A stretch of DNA of 64,000 bases from DSXH01 sp020724325 (GTDB lineage: Bacteria; Bacteroidota; Ignavibacteria; Ignavibacteriales; Melioribacteraceae): contig JBFLYW010000017.1 of NCBI GenBank assembly GCA_040756515.1, positions 1 to 64,000 of the forward strand, given 5' to 3'. The notes below the pieces were generated by a model. That model was not told the DNA's origin. It saw only the letters and a program-made list of their open reading frames with translations, and did not search any database. Position numbers and translations under genes: made by a program. The first letter of the stretch is position 1; each line of letters starts with the position of its first letter. Of the stretch, positions 18,220 through 26,204 are shown in pieces.

Positions 18220-19554
18220 ATGCTAGAAGAATTATCAGAAAAGCTTGAACGTACTTTAAAGAAAATTACTGGTCAGGGAAAAATTTCCGAATCGAATATT
18301 TCGGATACTCTTCGTGAAATCAGGCGTGTTCTTTTAGATGCTGATGTAAATTACAAAGTTGCCAAACAGTTTATTGAAGATGTAAAACAAAAAGCGATTG
18401 GTAAGGAAGTTTTATCTTCTGTTACGCCGGGTCAGTTAATCACCAAAATAATTTATGATGAATTAACTATACTTCTTGGAAGCACCGGATCCGAGCTTAC
18501 ACTAAATCCTTCCGGTATTACCTCAATTATGTTGATCGGTTTGCAGGGATGCGGTAAAACTACTTTCAGTGCCAAATTAGCAAAGTACTTAAAAAACAGA
18601 AAAAGAAATGTTCTTTTAGTTGCTGCTGATGTTTACCGACCTGCGGCAATAGATCAATTGAAAATTCTTGGTTCCCAAATTTCAGTTCCGGTTTTCAGTA
18701 TTGATGGAAGTAAAGAGCCGGTAAAGATTGCTTCCGAAGCAATGATCTACGCTAAAGAAAATGGTCTGAATACAGTAATTATAGATACTGCCGGTCGTTT
18801 GCATGTTGATGAAGAAATGATGAATGAAGCTGCCGCAATCAAAGCTAAAATAAACCCTACAGAAACTTTATTTGTAGTAGATTCAATGACCGGACAGGAT
18901 GCTGTTAATTCTGCTAAAGCTTTCCACGATAAAGTTGATTTCGACGGGATTGTAATTACAAAGCTTGACGGCGATTCAAGAGGGGGCTGTGTCCTTTCTA
19001 TACGTGCTGTAGTTAATCGTCCTGTTAAATTTACTAGTCTGGGCGAAAAATTGGATTCGATTGAACTTTTTTATCCTGATCGACTGGCTTCCAGAATTTT
19101 AGGTAAAGGTGATATAGTTTCTCTTGTTGAAAAAGCTCAGGAGCAGATTAATGAAAAGGAAGCTGAAGACCTTGAAAAAAAATTACTTGCCAGCAAATTC
19201 GATTTTGATGATTTTCTTAAGCAGATCAAAATGATTAAGAAGATGGGTTCATTAAAATCCTTGCTTGCTATGGTTCCGGGGCTTGGTTCTGCAATTAAAA
19301 ATGCCGATATTGACGATAAGCAGCTGGTTAAAGTTGAATCGATTATTCAATCTATGACTAAAAAGGAGCGGATAAATCCTAAAATATTGAATGGAAGCAG
19401 AAGAAAAAGAATTGCTAAGGGAAGCGGTAATTCAATTCAGGATGTTAACCGCCTCATTAAGCAATTTGATGAAATGCAACGGATGGTAAAAATGGTTAGT
19501 TCAAAATCCGGTAAAACCGGTATAATGAACCTGAAAAATTTTAGATATAATTAA
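18220..19554 (+). CDS. ffh: Signal recognition particle protein Ffh
   Basis: 444-residue SRP54 GTPase. N domain at about 1-85; G domain with G1 GLQGCGKTT (about 107), DTAGRLHVDEEM, and the G4 TKLDGD; M domain from about 300 with the methionine-rich helices (KQIKMIKKMGSLKSLLAMVPG, MQRMVKMVSS). It delivers signal-anchor proteins to FtsY and SecYEG. No clear ribosome site precedes the ATG. It begins a block of translation genes in an order (ffh-rpsP-khpA-rimM-trmD-rplS) widespread in bacteria. Confidence 0.96.
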   Translation: MLEELSEKLERTLKKITGQGKISESNISDTLREIRRVLLDADVNYKVAKQFIEDVKQKAIGKEVLSSVTPGQLITKIIYDELTILLGSTGSELTLNPSGITSIMLIGLQGCGKTTFSAKLAKYLKNRKRNVLLVAADVYRPAAIDQLKILGSQISVPVFSIDGSKEPVKIASEAMIYAKENGLNTVIIDTAGRLHVDEEMMNEAAAIKAKINPTETLFVVDSMTGQDAVNSAKAFHDKVDFDGIVITKLDGDSRGGCVLSIRAVVNRPVKFTSLGEKLDSIELFYPDRLASRILGKGDIVSLVEKAQEQINEKEAEDLEKKLLASKFDFDDFLKQIKMIKKMGSLKSLLAMVPGLGSAIKNADIDDKQLVKVESIIQSMTKKERINPKILNGSRRKRIAKGSGNSIQDVNRLIKQFDEMQRMVKMVSSKSGKTGIMNLKNFRYN

Positions 19555-19578
19555 AAATCAAATGGAGGAAAAAACAAA

Positions 19579-20022
19579 TTGGCAGTTAAGTTAAGACTAA
19601 GAAGAATGGGAAAGAAAAAACAGCCGATCTACAAGGTTGTTGCGGCTGATACACGTTCTCCGAGAGACGGTAAATTTATTGAAGCGATCGGATTGTATAA
19701 TCCTAAAACTAATCCTGCTACAATTGATATAAAAGAGGATCGTGCTCTTTACTGGCTGGGTGTTGGAGCTCAACCAACAGACACTGTTAAAAATATCTTG
19801 ACAAATCATGGAATTATTCTTAAACAGGAATTGACAAAAAAAGGTTTATCGGAAGATCAGATTTCTGCTAAACTTGATGAATGGAAAAAATTAAAAGAGG
19901 CTTCTCTTACCAGCAAATTGAAAAAACATGAAGAGAAAGCTAAAAGCAAAAAGGCATCCGCTGAAAAAGCTGAAATAAAGTCTGATAGTGCAGCGGAAGC
20001 AAAGGGTACTGCTTCCGAGTAA
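19579..20022 (+). CDS. rpsP: 30S ribosomal protein S16
   Basis: 147 residues. The first ~80 are canonical S16 (VKLRLRRMGKKKQPIYKVV, SPRDGKFIEAIGLYNP, RALYWLGVGAQPTDTV). The rest is a Lys/Ala/Glu-rich extension with a predicted helix and a disordered tail, as seen in Bacteroidota S16. The start is TTG, with a strong GGAGG site before it. Confidence 0.95.
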   Translation: MAVKLRLRRMGKKKQPIYKVVAADTRSPRDGKFIEAIGLYNPKTNPATIDIKEDRALYWLGVGAQPTDTVKNILTNHGIILKQELTKKGLSEDQISAKLDEWKKLKEASLTSKLKKHEEKAKSKKASAEKAEIKSDSAAEAKGTASE

Positions 20023-20090
20023 GCTGTTCCATTTAAGGTTCAGCCGGCACCTTAAATACGTACCCTTATTCATTAAATATAGGTACTCTC

Positions 20091-20324
20091 ATGAAGGAAT
20101 TTATTGAATTTATTGCTAAACATCTTGTTGATAATCCCGATGGTGTTTCTCTGGATGAAGTTACTCCGGATGAAAAAACTGTTGAGCTTACGCTAAAAGT
20201 TGGAGCTGAAGACGTTGGCAAAGTTATTGGCAAGCAAGGTAAGACTGCACAAGCTATGAGAACTTTGCTGACTGCAATAGCAGCTAAAGAAGGAAAACGG
20301 GCAATCTTAAAAATTTTAGATTAA
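20091..20324 (+). CDS. khpA: KH-domain RNA-binding protein KhpA
   Basis: 77-residue single KH domain with the G-x-x-G loop in VGKVIGKQGKTAQAMRTLL. KhpA binds RNA, often with KhpB, and the gene's place between rpsP and rimM is its usual one. It begins with the typical KEFIEFIAKHLVDNPD helix. Confidence 0.9.
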   Translation: MKEFIEFIAKHLVDNPDGVSLDEVTPDEKTVELTLKVGAEDVGKVIGKQGKTAQAMRTLLTAIAAKEGKRAILKILD

Positions 20325-20348
20325 TCCAGTCCCTGTTCGGATTGTTTT

Positions 20349-20867
20349 GTGGATCAATTTATTTTAATTGCTAAAATTATTGCTCTGCATGGCTCTAATG
20401 GATTTGTTATTATTTATTCTTATTCCGATTGCAGTGAGAGGTTTTACAGTCTGAAAAAGGTTTTTATTGAGTTCTTCGGTAACAAAAAAGAATTTGTAGT
20501 TGAAGAAGTTGATAAAATAAAAGATAAGTTTTTGCTGAAAATAAGAGGATTTAATACTTCCGACGAAGCAAAAATTTTTATCGGTAAACAAATTTTTATT
20601 GATGCAAAAGATTCAGTTAAGCTGGGTGAAAATACTTTTTTTATTCACGATTTAATTGGATCTAAAGTTTATAGAGACTTAGTTCTTTTAGGTACTGTGA
20701 TTGATGTTTTGGTTCTGCCCGCCAATGATGTTTATGTTGTTAGTGATAATGACAATAAAAATATTTTAATTCCGGCGATTAAGGATTATATAAAAAAAAT
20801 AGATCCGGTTAAGAAAAGAATTGATTTAGTATCCAACTGCCATCTGCTCTATGAAAATGAGAATTGA
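20349..20867 (+). CDS. rimM: Ribosome maturation factor RimM
   Basis: 172 residues with GTG start. N-terminal beta-barrel (IAKIIALHGSNGFVII) and C-terminal PRC-barrel (FFIHDLIGSKVYRDLVLLGTVIDV). It helps mature the 30S head around S19. It diverges more than its neighbours, for instance the usual G-x-x-G-E-V-R-V start is changed to HGSNGFVIIYS. It overlaps trmD by 17 bases. Confidence 0.88.
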   Translation: MDQFILIAKIIALHGSNGFVIIYSYSDCSERFYSLKKVFIEFFGNKKEFVVEEVDKIKDKFLLKIRGFNTSDEAKIFIGKQIFIDAKDSVKLGENTFFIHDLIGSKVYRDLVLLGTVIDVLVLPANDVYVVSDNDNKNILIPAIKDYIKKIDPVKKRIDLVSNCHLLYENEN

Positions 20868-21537
20868 TGTAATCTCTGCGGTGCCAGACTCTCTTGTTAG
20901 TCCTCTGAATACCAGTATTATTAAGAGAGCTCAAGAGAGAAAAAAGGTTGAAATCTATGTGCATAATTTACGGGATTATGCGCACGATAAGCATAAACAG
21001 ATTGACGATAAACCCTTTGGCGGTGGTTCCGGTATGCTTCTTAAACCCGAACCTTTCTTTGAATGTATTGATAAATTATTGACCGAAAGAAAATATGATC
21101 ATGTTATTTTTCCTTCCCCGGGCGGAAAATTTTATGATCAGAAAATTGCCAACAAATTTTCTTTAGCTAAAAACATTTTGATAATTGCCGGTCATTATAA
21201 AGGTATTGACGATAGGGTTCGTCAAAAATATGCAACCGATGAAATATCAATAGGCAGATATATTCTAACCGGTGGAGAAATTGCAGCAATAGTAATAATT
21301 GATTCTGTTGTGCGGCTTTTACCGGGCGTTCTTAATGACAGCGAATCTGCTCTTAATGATTCTCTGATGGACGGCGATGTAATAGAAGCTCCATATTTTA
21401 CAAGACCGGCTCAATACTCCGGCATTAGTATCCCGGAAGTTTTGCTTTCCGGTAATGAAAAAAAAATTAAGGAATGGAAAGAAGAACAATCAAAAATTTT
21501 AACTGACAAATGGAAAAAAATAAATAAGCTGGAGTAA
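20851..21537 (+). CDS. trmD: tRNA (guanine37-N1)-methyltransferase TrmD
   Basis: 228-residue SPOUT methyltransferase that makes m1G37 in tRNAs with G36-G37. The knot motifs are present: DKPFGGGSGMLLKPEP, IIAGHYKGIDDRVRQKY, IGRYILTGGEIAAIVIIDSV and RLLPGVL. An alternative ATG lies six bases in (20857) and would give the more usual M-R-I-D start; neither has a clear ribosome site, consistent with translational coupling to rimM. Confidence 0.95.
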   Translation: MKMRIDVISAVPDSLVSPLNTSIIKRAQERKKVEIYVHNLRDYAHDKHKQIDDKPFGGGSGMLLKPEPFFECIDKLLTERKYDHVIFPSPGGKFYDQKIANKFSLAKNILIIAGHYKGIDDRVRQKYATDEISIGRYILTGGEIAAIVIIDSVVRLLPGVLNDSESALNDSLMDGDVIEAPYFTRPAQYSGISIPEVLLSGNEKKIKEWKEEQSKILTDKWKKINKLE

Positions 21538-21540
21538 CAA

Positions 21541-21888
21541 ATGGACAAATTAAAAGAGATGGTAACTGATCAGATTAGATCGGACATCCCGGAATTTAAA
21601 ACCGGTGATCATATTCGTGTACACGTAAGAGTAATTGAAGGCGATAAAGAAAGAATTCAACCTTATGAAGGTGATGTTATAAACATTAGAGGTGCTGGGT
21701 TGAACAAGACTTTTACGGTTAGAAAAATTGCCAGCGGTGTTGGCGTTGAAAGAATTTTTTCTTATAACTCTCCTAAAATATCCAGAGTGGAGATTATACG
21801 CGAAGGTAAAGTTAGAAGAGCTAAACTTTTTTATTTGCGCGAACTTTCCGGTAAAGCAGCTCGAATTAAAGATAAAAGAGTAAAGTAG
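21541..21888 (+). CDS. rplS: 50S ribosomal protein L19
   Basis: 115 residues with the family blocks FKTGDHIRVHVRVIEGDKERIQ, EGDVINIRGAGLNKTFTVRKI and GVGVERIFSYNSP. It starts three bases after trmD, the usual last gene of this block. It is convergent with the OmpA/TSP3 gene. Confidence 0.96.
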   Translation: MDKLKEMVTDQIRSDIPEFKTGDHIRVHVRVIEGDKERIQPYEGDVINIRGAGLNKTFTVRKIASGVGVERIFSYNSPKISRVEIIREGKVRRAKLFYLRELSGKAARIKDKRVK

Positions 21889-22020
21889 GTTTCAATTCCT
21901 TTTAAGAAACCCCAAGTAACAGCATAGGTGTCAACTTAATTTTAGAATTTTCTGATAAAAGTTGACCCTATCGCTACGGTTTTTATAAACTCTATAATTA
22001 CTTATCTATTTTGCAATCTT

Positions 22021-22068
22021 ATTAAAATAAAAAGGGCTTATAAGTCTATGACTTACAAAGCCCCTTTT
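22021..22068 (-). terminator. Rho-independent terminator for the OmpA/TSP3 gene
   Basis: The arms 22030-22045 and 22051-22068 form a ~16-bp stem with a small bulge around GGGCTT / AAGCCCC. Read on the minus strand it is followed by TTTTTATTTTAAT. It can also act weakly on transcripts arriving from rplS. Confidence 0.75.
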
Positions 22069-22102
22069 AACTCTAAAACAAGCTTCTAAGCTTTTGGCTT
22101 AG

Positions 22103-23596
22103 TTATTTCTTTTCTTTATATGTAGCTTTAATTTCAACACGCCTGTTCTTGCTTCTATTCTTCTCTTTATCGTTCGGGAATGCCGGTTTGGTTTCTCCAA
22201 ATGATTCTGTTGAAATTACATTTGCATTCATTCCTTTTTTAAGAAGGTAATCTTTAACGGCATTTACTCTCTTAGTAGAAAGTGTCATATTGTAGTCATC
22301 CGATCCTAATGAGCAAGCATGACCACTTAAAAAGAGTTTTGCATCTTCAAGCTTTGCAAATGCATCATAAACATTATCTAAAGTTGTCTTAGCGGTTTTA
22401 GATAACTTAGAGCTGTTAAGAGCAAACCAGACCATATCAAAAGACTGTTCTTTTTCAACTACTGTTACAGGAACATCATCGCTTGGGTCTAAGGGATTGC
22501 TTCCGCGTTTTACTTCAACTCCGTCGCCTACTGTTCCGCCGTCGGTATCAACTTTTGATGGATCTGTCTTGTGTTTTAATACTTCCTCGCCGTCGTTAAG
22601 TCCATCACCGTCAGTGTCAGCTTTCAAAGGATCTGTTTTGTACTTTAGAACTTCATCACCGTCTTTCAAACCGTCGCCGTCAGAATCAGCTTTAAGAGGA
22701 TCGGTCTTAAATTTCAATATTTCTTCGCTATCGTTTAAACCATCACCATCGGTATCAGCTTTAGCAGGATTGGTTTTGTAAGTAAAAACTTCTTCTCCAT
22801 CCTTTAAGCCGTCGCCGTCGCTATCAGAGTTTTTAGGATCTGTATTATACTGTTTAACTTCGGCACCGTCGTCTAAGCCGTCACCATCGGTATCAGGATT
22901 ATTTGGATCAGTACCAATTTCAAGTTCTTCACGCTTGGTTAATCCGTCTTTATCTTTATCAGAATTCATGCTTTCGCCGGTAAATGTAATACCTGCACCA
23001 ATATTGAAGTAACCATCATTAAAGTCTTCTATTTTGTAGAAGTTGATATCATCGGTCATCGTATAATTTATTCCGGCGCTTAAATCGAGAAGAACTTCAT
23101 CACCCAATTTTATTTCAGTGCCAAGCCCAAAAGGAATAAGCATATTCCAGCCGTCTGGTTCAACTGCTTTTGGTGATACAACACCTGGTTTTGTTCGAAC
23201 GTTATAATTAATCAAACCGATGCCAGCATAGAAATAGGGATTCATACTTTCTAAATTGAATGGTGTTACAAGCAGCCTTGCATCAATTGGAATAATGGAT
23301 GTACTGTATTGTCCGGTTCCTTTTCTCATTGTTACATAATTGAAATCATCCCCGCTCAAATTTCCGTATCCAACCCCTAATTCAGCATTTAAATCTTTTG
23401 TTAACTCGAACCTCAAGAATCCTCTAAGAAGATATGATGAAAGAGAAACTCCATTATCATCATCAAACTCTGTAGCTGCAAGCGCTCCATTTAATTGAAA
23501 CCCGCCCTTTAAGCCAAATTCTTTGAATTGTGCATTAGAATTTGTACCTAAGACAATTAAAAACATAGAGAATAACACTACTGAAAATTTCTTCAT
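22103..23596 (-). CDS. OmpA-family outer-membrane protein with thrombospondin type-3 repeats
   Basis: 497 residues. A signal peptide of ~23 residues is followed by an eight-strand-type barrel (to about 200), seven calcium-binding TSP3 repeats of 23 residues with a D-x-D-G-D-G-L core (about 212-370), and a C-terminal OmpA domain binding peptidoglycan (LSGHACSLGSDDYN, LSTKRVNAVKDYL, NRRVEIKA). It anchors the outer membrane to the wall. The start at 23596 was chosen because AGGAG (23601-23605 on this strand) precedes it; a longer frame upstream would spoil the signal peptide. In the repeats the loops alternate D-T-D-G-D-G and D-S-D-G-D-G. Confidence 0.93.
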   Translation of the reverse strand: MKKFSVVLFSMFLIVLGTNSNAQFKEFGLKGGFQLNGALAATEFDDDNGVSLSSYLLRGFLRFELTKDLNAELGVGYGNLSGDDFNYVTMRKGTGQYSTSIIPIDARLLVTPFNLESMNPYFYAGIGLINYNVRTKPGVVSPKAVEPDGWNMLIPFGLGTEIKLGDEVLLDLSAGINYTMTDDINFYKIEDFNDGYFNIGAGITFTGESMNSDKDKDGLTKREELEIGTDPNNPDTDGDGLDDGAEVKQYNTDPKNSDSDGDGLKDGEEVFTYKTNPAKADTDGDGLNDSEEILKFKTDPLKADSDGDGLKDGDEVLKYKTDPLKADTDGDGLNDGEEVLKHKTDPSKVDTDGGTVGDGVEVKRGSNPLDPSDDVPVTVVEKEQSFDMVWFALNSSKLSKTAKTTLDNVYDAFAKLEDAKLFLSGHACSLGSDDYNMTLSTKRVNAVKDYLLKKGMNANVISTESFGETKPAFPNDKEKNRSKNRRVEIKATYKEKK

Positions 23597-23712
23597 GGTA
23601 CTCCTTTTGGATTTATTAGAAAAATATTTATGTGAAAAAAATAATTTATCGGACAAATGCTGGTTAAGTCACATTTTAAAATTGTTTTTTGTTGCTATAG
23701 TTCAGCACAAAA

Positions 23713-23985
23713 TTAATAATTTTTTCGCCAACTTCTCATTAAAAATCCTGTTATTATTAGGGCAATGCCAATAAGAGCCACTTTTATAAATGGTTCCGAA
23801 TAGTAATAATAACCACCAATAGCAACAGGCACATTTTGCATTTCGACAGTATTGAAACCTTCTCCTCTTACAATTTCTACTTTGTAACTTAGATGCAAAA
23901 GGGCATAAGCAAGAATTACACCGCCTTGTAAAAAACAAACTATATCTACAAGGGCAAATACAATTGCTGACATAATTTTTTTCAT
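23713..23985 (-). CDS. Small membrane protein of unknown function
   Basis: 90 residues with two hydrophobic helices, about 5-30 (SAIVFALVDIVCFLQGGVILAYALL) and 66-82 (FIKVALIGIALIITGFLM), separated by a ~35-residue loop that is probably extracytoplasmic, and ending in a basic SWRKNY tail. GGGAG precedes the ATG. I recognise no family. It lies between the OmpA/TSP3 gene and a tRNA, all on the minus strand. Confidence 0.65.
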   Translation of the reverse strand: MKKIMSAIVFALVDIVCFLQGGVILAYALLHLSYKVEIVRGEGFNTVEMQNVPVAIGGYYYYSEPFIKVALIGIALIITGFLMRSWRKNY

Positions 23986-24007
23986 AATGCTCCCATAAAA
24001 ATAGTTG

Positions 24008-24080
24008 TACCCCGGGGAGGAATTGAACCTCCGCCCAACGGTTTAGGAAACCGCTGCTCTATCCACTGAGCTACCGGGGC
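24008..24080 (-). tRNA. tRNA-Arg (anticodon CCT)
   Basis: Full 73-nt cloverleaf on the minus strand: acceptor GCCCCGG / CCGGGGT (first pair G-U), D arm GCTC/GAGC, anticodon stem GCGGT/ACCGT with loop TTCCTAA giving anticodon CCT (reads AGG), 5-nt variable loop, T arm GGAGG/CCTCC with loop TTCAATT. No CCA is encoded. Confidence 0.96.
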
Positions 24081-24726
24081 ATTATTTGTTCGAATTTTTT
24101 AATTATTCATTAGAAATATAATTATTAGGTCAGGTCTTTCCAATACGATTAAATAAAAGAGTAAATGCTTCTATACTGTTTTAGATTTCTAATAAATTAA
24201 TTGTGAGACTCTAAACAACCTTGGAAGTTATGAGGAAATAAATAACAAATCTTGACCTGCAAGGTTAAGGTTTTACGCTCGCGATAAATCGTGCTCGAAA
24301 TGACAAACTATATTTTTCAGGTCTCATATATTTACTCGTTGTGAGGATTAGAACAGACTAATGGAAAAACTTAAGTAAGAATAATCATTCAAAAACTTAT
24401 CAGTGTAAATCATAAAAAATCAGTTTAATCTGCGTTCCATTTTCATATGAAAGATTATTTTTGCCTAATATCTACTTAATTCTCATAACGAATATATTTT
24501 CCATTTAACTCAGTCTTCCACGTATATTTATTATTGCAGTTATTAAGGATTATGAGCAGGTTTTCTACTAAAGTCGGGTTTAAAATCCAACTGAAATATG
24601 TTCTACTCCAACACTGAAAAATCTTAAAAAAATTTTTCTGAATTAAACAAGCATCTATTAGTCCTATTTTGCTAAATTTCACAACCAAAAATTAGAGATT
24701 ATGTAATTCACAAAAGGAGAAATAAT
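24081..24726. other. 646-bp intergenic region before eno
   Basis: No convincing gene. Bits of dispersed repeats are visible: GCTCGAAATGAC near 24292 and a stretch near 24418-24437 (AAATCAGTTTAATCTGCG) that matches the reverse of the CAGATTAA-CTGATTT repeat at 26130 and 50400. A 70-codon minus-strand frame at 24476-24688 has no ribosome site and no recognisable motif. AAAGGAG at 24714-24720 is the ribosome site of eno. Confidence 0.55.
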
Positions 24727-26022
24727 ATGACAACAATAGTTGATGTATGGGGACGCGAAATTCTAGATTCGAGAGGCAACCCAACAATAGAAGTTGAAGT
24801 TACTTTAGAAAATGGAATAGTAGGAAGAGCCGCAGTACCCAGCGGTGCATCCACAGGTGAAAATGAAGCAGTTGAATTAAGAGACGGGGAAAAGGAGAGA
24901 TATCTGGGTAAAGGTGTTAAGAAGGCGGTTGAAAACGTTAACATTAAAATTGCCGATGAGCTAATCGATTTTGATGCAGCAGATCAGGTTGCAATTGACA
25001 ATATGATGATACAACTTGATGGTACACCTACTAAAGCCGAATTAGGCGCAAATGCAATACTGGGTGTTTCGCTTGCTTGTGCTAAAGCAGCAGCAGAATC
25101 ACTTGGACTTCCACTTTATCGTTACATTGGCGGAACAAGTGCAAGAACATTACCCGTACCAATGATGAATATTCTTAACGGAGGTAAGCATGCAGACAAT
25201 AATGTTGACTTCCAGGAATTCATGGTAATGCCGGTTGGTGCTCCTACATTTGCAGAAGCTCTTCGTTATGGCGTTGAAACATTTCATACTTTGAAATCTG
25301 TTCTAAAGAAAAAAGGTTACAATACTGCTGTTGGCGATGAAGGCGGTTTTGCGCCTAACCTTAAATCAAATGAAGAAGCAATAGAAGTTATTCTTGAAGC
25401 AATTGAAAAAGCCGGTTTCAAAGCCGGTAAAGATATTTTTATTGCACTCGATCCGGCTGCAAGCGAAATGTGGGATAACGAAAAGAAATCTTACTTCTTC
25501 TTTAAGTCGGATAAATCCTATATGGCTCCTGAAAAAATGGTTGATTACTGGGTTAATTGGATTAACAAGTATCCAATTATTTCACTTGAAGATGGTATGG
25601 CAGAATTCGATTGGAACGGATGGAAACTTTTAACTGATAAGGTGGGCAAAAAAATTCAGCTTGTTGGTGACGATTTGTTTGTAACTAATACAGAATATTT
25701 AGCAAAAGGAATTGAAAAAGGTGTAGCTAATTCAATCCTTATTAAGCTAAATCAAATTGGTACACTAACAGAAACTCTTGATGCAATAGAAATGGCTAAA
25801 CGTGCCGGATATACTGCTGTTATTAGTCATCGTTCAGGTGAGACTGAAGATACTACTATTGCAGATGTATCAGTTGCAACTAATGCAGGTCAGATAAAAA
25901 CCGGTTCTGCTTGCAGAACTGATCGCATTGCAAAGTATAATCAGCTATTGAGAATTGAAGAGGAGCTTGATACAACTGCAGTATTCCCTGGAATTTCTGC
26001 TATTAATTATAAAATTATGTAA
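24727..26022 (+). CDS. eno: Enolase
   Basis: 431 residues, normal length; converts 2-phosphoglycerate to phosphoenolpyruvate in glycolysis and gluconeogenesis. Visible sites: GREILDSRGNPTIEVEV at the N-terminus, the substrate loop SGASTGENEAVELRDG, magnesium ligands in IALDPAASE, SLEDGMAEFDW and LVGDDLFVTN, catalytic lysine in ILIKLNQIGT, and VISHRSGETEDTTIAD. It stands alone, with a good AAAGGAG site. Confidence 0.97.
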   Translation: MTTIVDVWGREILDSRGNPTIEVEVTLENGIVGRAAVPSGASTGENEAVELRDGEKERYLGKGVKKAVENVNIKIADELIDFDAADQVAIDNMMIQLDGTPTKAELGANAILGVSLACAKAAAESLGLPLYRYIGGTSARTLPVPMMNILNGGKHADNNVDFQEFMVMPVGAPTFAEALRYGVETFHTLKSVLKKKGYNTAVGDEGGFAPNLKSNEEAIEVILEAIEKAGFKAGKDIFIALDPAASEMWDNEKKSYFFFKSDKSYMAPEKMVDYWVNWINKYPIISLEDGMAEFDWNGWKLLTDKVGKKIQLVGDDLFVTNTEYLAKGIEKGVANSILIKLNQIGTLTETLDAIEMAKRAGYTAVISHRSGETEDTTIADVSVATNAGQIKTGSACRTDRIAKYNQLLRIEEELDTTAVFPGISAINYKIM

Positions 26023-26042
26023 GCGAATTGAATTCTAATCTT

Positions 26043-26174
26043 GATGCTGTCTCAGAAGTATATCTTTTTCAAGAATAGCACACGGATAATCCGCCAAAAA
26101 AACGGCGGACAAGATCGGATTTAAACAGATTAACGCTGATTTTTAAATTGGACAATTACTTCTGAGACAGCATC
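26043..26174. repeat. MITE-like element with perfect 18-bp terminal inverted repeats
   Basis: GATGCTGTCTCAGAAGTA (26043-26060) is exactly inverted at 26157-26174, enclosing 96 bp. Inside are a small hairpin (TCCGCC A7 CGGCGGA type, near 26090-26109) and a CACACGG...AAACAGATTAACGCTGATTTTT segment of a repeat family also seen near 50395. TTTTTT follows the right end, so the whole could also stop eno transcripts. No coding content. Confidence 0.7.
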
Positions 26175-26204
26175 TTTTTTATCTCTAATTATTTTGAGGA
26201 ATTT

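Noticed and set aside
21888..21912. Terminator after rplS (GGTTTC/GAAACC)
   Set aside because: The stem is only 6 bp and lacks a T run; the bidirectional hairpin at 22021-22068 is the better candidate.
24476..24688. A 70-codon minus-strand frame before eno
   Set aside because: No ribosome site, no motif and odd composition; most likely noncoding.
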